A stretch of DNA of 64,000 nt, from assembly GCA_947625195.1 (NCBI GenBank), contig CANQNK010000006.1, positions 28,955 to 92,954 of the forward strand, read 5' to 3'. Every line of letters begins with the position of its first letter. Position 1 is the stretch's first letter. Both the position numbers and the translations under genes were made by a program. The notes beneath the pieces were generated by a model, which saw only the letters and a list, made by a program, of their open reading frames with translations, did no database searches and was not told the origin of the DNA. Origin of the DNA: an uncultured Clostridia bacterium (GTDB lineage: Bacteria > Bacillota > Clostridia > Oscillospirales > Ruminococcaceae). Positions 59,006-64,000 of the stretch are shown one piece after another.

Positions 59006-59965
59006 CTACCGGCGTTTATTAAGCCCTAAGAACGCCGCTCCTATAATACCTGCGTCATTGCCAAGACTTGCAATTACTATCCTTGTATTCCTCGGCGAAT
59101 TTCTCGTATATACCTCTTTTGAAACTATATCCTTGACGGGAACCAAAAGCGCGTCGCCCTCATTACACACTCCGCCGCCGATGCAAAGCACATCCGGCTG
59201 AAAAATATTTATCATATTGGTAATTCCCAAAGAAAGATACTTTATATACTTGGCGCAGACATCTTTTGCAATTTCGCATCCCATCCGCATTGCGTCAAAA
59301 GAATGTCTTGCAGAAACCTTACCGTCCTTTTGCGCCATTTTTGCCATTAAGCAACCGGGATGTTCGTTTATAGCCTCTCTTGTCATACGCACAAGTCCTG
59401 TCGCAGAGGAAAACACCTCAAAGCAGCCCTTTCTGCCACAGGTACATTCGGGGCCGGAAGGATCGATAACCGTGTGTCCGACCTCCGCTCCCGCATAGTT
59501 AAATCCGGAATAGATCCTGCCGTTTATTATTATTCCACCGCCTACTCCGGTTCCCAGAGTAATGCATACAGCATCGTTTGCACCTTTTGCTGAGCCCGCC
59601 AAAAATTCACCGTAAGCCGCTGCATTCGCATCGTTTTCAATATACACGGGTATATTGATATGGCTTTTTACTATGTCAGCCATACGGAAATTGTTAAATC
59701 CGAGGTTGCAGGAATACTCAATCACTCCGCTGTCGGTGTTGGCAATTCCCGGAGTGCCTATACCAATGCTTGTCACCTCTGAAAGCTGTATATCGGCAAT
59801 TTTTGCTGTTTCTTTTACCAGATCAACTATATCTGCACATATTTCCTCGCCTGGTCTTGGAAGGCTGGTCTTTTTCGCCGCCTTAGATAAAATTCTGTAG
59901 TTATCGTCTACAATTCCGGCAACGATATTTGTACCTCCAAGATCCACACCCGCATAATACCTCAT
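59006..59965 (-). CDS. ROK-family glucokinase
   Basis: YAGVDLGGTNIVAGIVDDNYRIL, CITLGTGVGGGIIINGRIYSG, CTCGRKGCFEVFSSATGL. Confidence 0.93.
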   Translation of the reverse strand: MRYYAGVDLGGTNIVAGIVDDNYRILSKAAKKTSLPRPGEEICADIVDLVKETAKIADIQLSEVTSIGIGTPGIANTDSGVIEYSCNLGFNNFRMADIVKSHINIPVYIENDANAAAYGEFLAGSAKGANDAVCITLGTGVGGGIIINGRIYSGFNYAGAEVGHTVIDPSGPECTCGRKGCFEVFSSATGLVRMTREAINEHPGCLMAKMAQKDGKVSARHSFDAMRMGCEIAKDVCAKYIKYLSLGITNMINIFQPDVLCIGGGVCNEGDALLVPVKDIVSKEVYTRNSPRNTRIVIASLGNDAGIIGAAFLGLNKRR

Positions 59966-60247
59966 TATATATTCATCCTTTCAAAAACCAACTGCTATAT
60001 ATTATCATAATTCCCCTGTGCCAGAATATACACTGATATACAATCACCTCAGCCGAACCAAACGTTACATATAGTTAGTATACCATATAGGCTTTTTAAA
60101 GTCAACGCCGTAAACCACAAAAGCCGCAGAGAAGAGTGTAGGTTTACAATAGATGAGTTATGCCAGATAGGGACAAAAACAAAACAATCGTGTTTTATGG
60201 CAGCGAAATGGGTTTTGAAGTGAAAGCTTATTTTGGAGGATTACACG

Positions 60248-60493
60248 ATGAACGAACAAATTACCGATGAAAAGACGAACATCCGCTACACCCTGCAAGG
60301 CGCATACTATCAGCCTGATTTTACATCACCCACCGAGGAAGAACAGCCCATTGGAATATGGGGGCGCGGGTGTCCGGGGGACACCTCTACCGAAGACAGA
60401 AGCACCGACCGAGCCGGCAGGCGAGACCGGGCTATGAACAATATCCAAAATCGAGTAACTGAAATCGTCAATAACTATTTGATTTACAGTTAA
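60248..60493 (+). pseudogene. TnpV-like ORF with its middle replaced by a short GC-rich segment
   Basis: N-terminal RYTLQGAYYQPDFTSPTEEEQPIGIWG and C-terminal MNNIQNRVTEIVNNYLIY resemble TnpV ends; the interior (~60367-60432) is GC-rich with a GGTGTCC-ggg-GGACACC hairpin. Confidence 0.65.
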
Positions 60494-60499
60494 GTAGCG

Positions 60500-60530
60500 C
60501 GGCGGCAAGGGAAAAGCCTTGCCGCCGTTT
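60500..60530 (+). terminator. Strong terminator after TnpV-like ORF
   Basis: GGCGGCAAGG-gaaaag-CCTTGCCGCC-GTTTT. Confidence 0.8.
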
Positions 60531-60785
60531 TGATGGCAGTTGAAGAATACATAGTTGTGTGTTATAATGCAAACAGATAAATAAAACTCCTTTCCACACG
60601 ACAATTATCTTTAAAACTCGGTTTTTCTAAGGACGAGAGCAAATAAAACAGATTATAAATAATAAAAAAGGTTTTATTAAAAGGTGTGATATCATATTCT
60701 TCGGATCGGGCAAGGGCAAAAAACGCACGCGTGCGGTCAAAACAAAAAGTGTGCTATAATATTCTTTGAACCGATCACTTTTCTT

Positions 60786-62090
60786 ATGGAGGACGAAGAA
60801 ATGGACGAACTCATCACCTTTTCCCCTGAATTTGAGCGTCTGCTCAATATACTTAACGGCGACCGTTCCGGCAACCCGGCGGCACAGTACGAACTTGCGG
60901 TTCTGCTTTTGAAAACCGGGACGCTCGAAAACACGAAAAAGGCGGTTGTGCAGTTTCGAGATCTTGCCCATGGAGAGTACACCACTTCGCAAACAAACGC
61001 ACAGTTTATGCTGGGACTTTGCTATGAAAACGGTTTTGGGGTTTCAAAAAGTTATCAGAGCGCCATTCGGTGGTATGAAAATGCCGTCAATAACATTTAT
61101 AATAATGATTTAACTAAAAACTCCGACCCCGTAAGTGAACGGGGATCCAAAATGCTTGATGAACTGACAAAGGGCAGAGATTTTGACGAGACGCTGGATG
61201 AAATTATTTTTGACAAAACCTCGGACGATAGCGTTGATTGCGTTACAGACTCGGCCGAAGCGGGCGATATGGAATCGCAGGAGTACCTGATGGAATTGTA
61301 TGACCTCGGAACAAAGGACGTCCCGGAAGATAAAGAAGAAGCCATGTACTGGGCGCAAAAGGCCGCCGAAAACGGAAGCACAAAGGCCATGGAATACGTA
61401 GCGGATAAATACTATTCCGGCTGGGACGTCGAAAAGGACGTCTCTTTGGGGCTTTATTGGTATGAAAAAGCAGCGCAGAACGGTTCGAACACCGCCCCGG
61501 GTGCGATTGCCAGACATTTACAGACACAAAAACGCTATAAAGAGGCCGCGGCTTGGTATCGGATTTTCTCCGAGCGGCAAATCAAGTATCGCAACTGGCG
61601 GCTCGGCTGGGAAGGCACACAAAACGAAAGTGAATCGATTAAAGCAGGGCGGACGGATATGGAGGCTCAAAAATATTCCGTAGAACAGTTAAATCTAAAC
61701 GGCGCATATAACGGCAACCGTTACATGAATGACATTTTTTATTACGATGCGAAGCGGGTGATTTCGGCGTCCGGTATGCCGGAGGGCGACGCGCTGATTG
61801 CATTTCCCACACGGCGGGAAAATAAAAGGCTGTCTGCGGAGGGTATGTCATATTTCGTGAATCATTTTAGCAGGCAGTGGGTTATAGGACGTTTTTTCCA
61901 CGGAATGCGGTATCATAACGGAAATTCCGTTTTTGACGACAATTCTCTGTGCGTAAACATTTCGGCAGCCACAACCGAGGACGCTTTGCAAACGGCGGTG
62001 AAAATTTGCAGGCGCTTCAATCAAAACGGTGCATTATTAAAACTGTGCAATACAAACGAGCTGTATGTTATCTGCCGGCACGACGAATAA
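60786..62090 (+). CDS. Sel1-like repeat protein with uncharacterised C-terminal domain
   Basis: AQFMLGLCYENGFGVSKSYQSAIRWYENAV; AMYWAQKAAENGSTKAMEYVADKYYSGWDVEKDVSLGLYWYEKAAQNG. Confidence 0.8.
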   Translation: MEDEEMDELITFSPEFERLLNILNGDRSGNPAAQYELAVLLLKTGTLENTKKAVVQFRDLAHGEYTTSQTNAQFMLGLCYENGFGVSKSYQSAIRWYENAVNNIYNNDLTKNSDPVSERGSKMLDELTKGRDFDETLDEIIFDKTSDDSVDCVTDSAEAGDMESQEYLMELYDLGTKDVPEDKEEAMYWAQKAAENGSTKAMEYVADKYYSGWDVEKDVSLGLYWYEKAAQNGSNTAPGAIARHLQTQKRYKEAAAWYRIFSERQIKYRNWRLGWEGTQNESESIKAGRTDMEAQKYSVEQLNLNGAYNGNRYMNDIFYYDAKRVISASGMPEGDALIAFPTRRENKRLSAEGMSYFVNHFSRQWVIGRFFHGMRYHNGNSVFDDNSLCVNISAATTEDALQTAVKICRRFNQNGALLKLCNTNELYVICRHDE

Positions 62091-62143
62091 TCCGAAAGTG
62101 CCGACGGAGAAAAAATATAAAATAAAGAAAAGGAGTGATCACA

Positions 62144-62308
62144 ATGGAACTGAAGAACGTATCAACAAAAGAGTTGGTGGAAGAGCTGGCGAAGCGAGAG
62201 GGCGTAGAGCTGCTTTCGGTCGAGCCATACGAGCCTTACAGCATTACCGCCAACGGGCAGACGATCAGTGACGGCGGGCCGGTGGTGATTTTGCGGATTT
62301 GGGACTGA
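62144..62308 (+). CDS. 54-aa BC1881-family-like small protein (absent from ORF track)
   Basis: MELKNVSTKELVEELAKREGVELLSVEPYEPYSITANGQTISDGGPVVILRIWD*; RBS aaaggagtgatcaca. Confidence 0.65.
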   Translation: MELKNVSTKELVEELAKREGVELLSVEPYEPYSITANGQTISDGGPVVILRIWD

Positions 62309-62375
62309 ACTGCCGTAAACTACATTGGCATTCAGTAGACGAGAAAATTTATAAAAAACAAAGGAGAAATGAAAA

Positions 62376-62939
62376 ATGAACAAAGTTTTCAAAAGAGAAG
62401 GTCAAGATTATAAACTATTTGAGCAACCGGCGGAAATTTTAGCGCCTTGGCTTCTTGGTAAAATTCTATGTCGTCGACTTGATGAAAGAATACTGCGTTT
62501 CAGAATTTTAGAAACCGAAGCTTACAGTAAAAATGACAAAGCTACTCATGCAAATAAATATAAATCGGGCAATGCCGCAATAACGCAACGCATGATGGGC
62601 GGAACGATTTATGTGCATTATAAAAACAACGGATATTCAGGGAGCAGCTTTGATATAGTTGCCGGTGGACTTGGAGAAGCAGAGAGCGTTTTAATTCGTG
62701 GCGCTGTTGATTTAGACACCGGGGAAAAATATAACCAAATAAGATTGCTCGGAGAAGCATTACATATTGATTATGAACAGTTTAATCGCGCATATATTCT
62801 TAGTTTGGAAGATTTATGGCTTGAAGATGATGGATATATAACGGAAGGTAAAATCAAACGAAAAGAGAGAATCGGATTAGATGCGGCAGATATTGACGAA
62901 AAAGACAGCGCCGCGTTGAAAAGATATATTCTCGAATGA
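62376..62939 (+). CDS. AAG/MPG-type DNA-3-methyladenine glycosylase-like protein
   Basis: LAPWLLGKILCRRLDERILRFRILETEAYSKNDKATHAN...RMMGGTIYVHY...ESVLIRGAV; matches AAG-type core with retained E in 'ETEAY'. Confidence 0.75.
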   Translation: MNKVFKREGQDYKLFEQPAEILAPWLLGKILCRRLDERILRFRILETEAYSKNDKATHANKYKSGNAAITQRMMGGTIYVHYKNNGYSGSSFDIVAGGLGEAESVLIRGAVDLDTGEKYNQIRLLGEALHIDYEQFNRAYILSLEDLWLEDDGYITEGKIKRKERIGLDAADIDEKDSAALKRYILE

Positions 62940-63736
62940 TTTACTTTTCCTCTCTCCTTACCTCCACCCAGGACTATGCTCCGGCGGCAAGGCGGCTGTT
63001 CGATGCGCTGGATGCACAGGGCGTCGATTACCGCCTGCTCGACGGCGCAAAGGACATCTGGCTGCGGGATTTTATGCCGGTGTGCACCAAATCGGGCAAT
63101 GCCGTCTCGTTTCGTTATGAGCCGAGCTATCTTGCGGACGCGCCGGAGCTTCGCACGGATCTTCGACGTGACCTTGCCATGCATTTCCCAATGGAAAACC
63201 TCGTCTATTCCGACATCAATTTAGACGGCGGAAATATCGTATTTTCTCCCTCGCGGGAGACCGCCGTGATCAGCGACCGCATATTTTCGGAAAATCCGGC
63301 ATATTCCAAAGCCGCGCTCGTTGGGGAGCTGGAACGGCTTCTGGATGCCCGGGTGATCATTATCCCGTCACTTGCATCCGATCGGACAGGTCACGCCGAC
63401 GGAATGGTGCGGTTTCTTGATGAGCGCACAGTGCTCGGCAACGGCACGCCCTATCAAAACGGGCTGGAGCAACGAATCGCACGGACTCTGAAAGCAAACG
63501 GGATCAACACGCTCGATTTTCCCTATTTTTCCTCTCCGAAGGACAGCGCCGTCGGTAGTTATCTCAACTTTTTGGAAACGGAAAAGGCAGTTTTTCTGCC
63601 GATTTTCGGCGTATCCGAAGATGAAAGGGCTATCGCAAGAGCAAACGAATTGTTTTCAAAGCCTGTCGTGCCGGTCAAGCTAAACGAAATCGCAGAAGAA
63701 GGAGGCTGCCTGAATTGCATCAGCTGGGAGCAGTAA
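62936..63736 (+). CDS. Agmatine deiminase / PAD-type guanidino-modifying enzyme family protein
   Basis: DIWLRDFMPV, INLDGGNIVFSPS, DRTGHADGMVRFLDE, GGCLNCISW; ATGA overlap with the glycosylase. Confidence 0.8.
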   Translation: MIYFSSLLTSTQDYAPAARRLFDALDAQGVDYRLLDGAKDIWLRDFMPVCTKSGNAVSFRYEPSYLADAPELRTDLRRDLAMHFPMENLVYSDINLDGGNIVFSPSRETAVISDRIFSENPAYSKAALVGELERLLDARVIIIPSLASDRTGHADGMVRFLDERTVLGNGTPYQNGLEQRIARTLKANGINTLDFPYFSSPKDSAVGSYLNFLETEKAVFLPIFGVSEDERAIARANELFSKPVVPVKLNEIAEEGGCLNCISWEQ

Positions 63737-64000
63737 GCGCAGAGAAGTGCTCCTCTGTCAAGATTCCGGACAACCGAAAGTGAAAAAACGTGAAACTGCA
63801 CAAAAGTGAGACTGCATTTATTCAACTGTCTGTTGACAATGAGCCTATGAAAAATGTGGTAGGCCGTCTGACGCGGCATATACGCTGGTTTCTGATCTTA
63901 TGATACACGACGCTGCTCGTAATTGCGTTCAAAGCCATCGCAAGCCTTGCACCAGTCCATTGAGGTGAACTGGCAGCCTCTGAATAATTTCCCGATCCAC

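Noticed and set aside
60106-62325. Similar short phrases GCCGTAAACCAC (60107) and GCCGTAAACTAC (62312) as possible direct repeats bounding an insertion
   Set aside because: Only ~12 nt with a mismatch and not at clear boundaries; likely chance.
63559-64000. Minus-strand ORF 63559..63879 and open frames to the window end
   Set aside because: Overlaps the well-supported deiminase and shows no motifs; the right edge is too short to interpret.

Overview
The window looks like a low-GC Clostridia/Oscillospiraceae-type chromosome; this taxon guess is from codon/protein flavour only. The left ~10 kb is the end of a conjugative element: a truncated VirB4-type ATPase, two SSB/OB-fold proteins, ribbon-helix-helix-like proteins, a relaxase carrying a very long Sel1-like repeat tail, and a VirD4/TraG coupling protein. 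Near-identical GTGGGACTWWWAGTCCCAC palindromes separate its transcription units. From the tRNA-Ser at ~10.16 kb to ~60 kb is mostly housekeeping chromosome: purC, two tRNA-Gln, mscL, pheA, a MarR/ABC-exporter operon, queH, a flavin reductase-rubredoxin fusion, an arg biosynthesis cluster, asnB, glycolysis genes, pyrF/pyrC, ilvD, aroK/aroE and glcK. The right ~4 kb is a compositionally mosaic accessory patch: an internally replaced TnpV-like ORF, a Sel1-repeat protein, a BC1881-like small ORF, and an AAG-type DNA glycosylase overlapping a deiminase. Most interesting leads: the palindrome-punctuated conjugative element with its Sel1-tailed relaxase and putative oriT; a VanY-like protein that appears to have lost its zinc ligands; a structured leader RNA plus 7-1-7 operator upstream of the flavin reductase-rubredoxin gene; several sub-60-aa genes absent from the ORF track; and the rebuilt TnpV ORF. 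No CRISPR array, rRNA, or intact transposase/integrase was seen. All homology calls are from motif recognition by eye; no searches were run.
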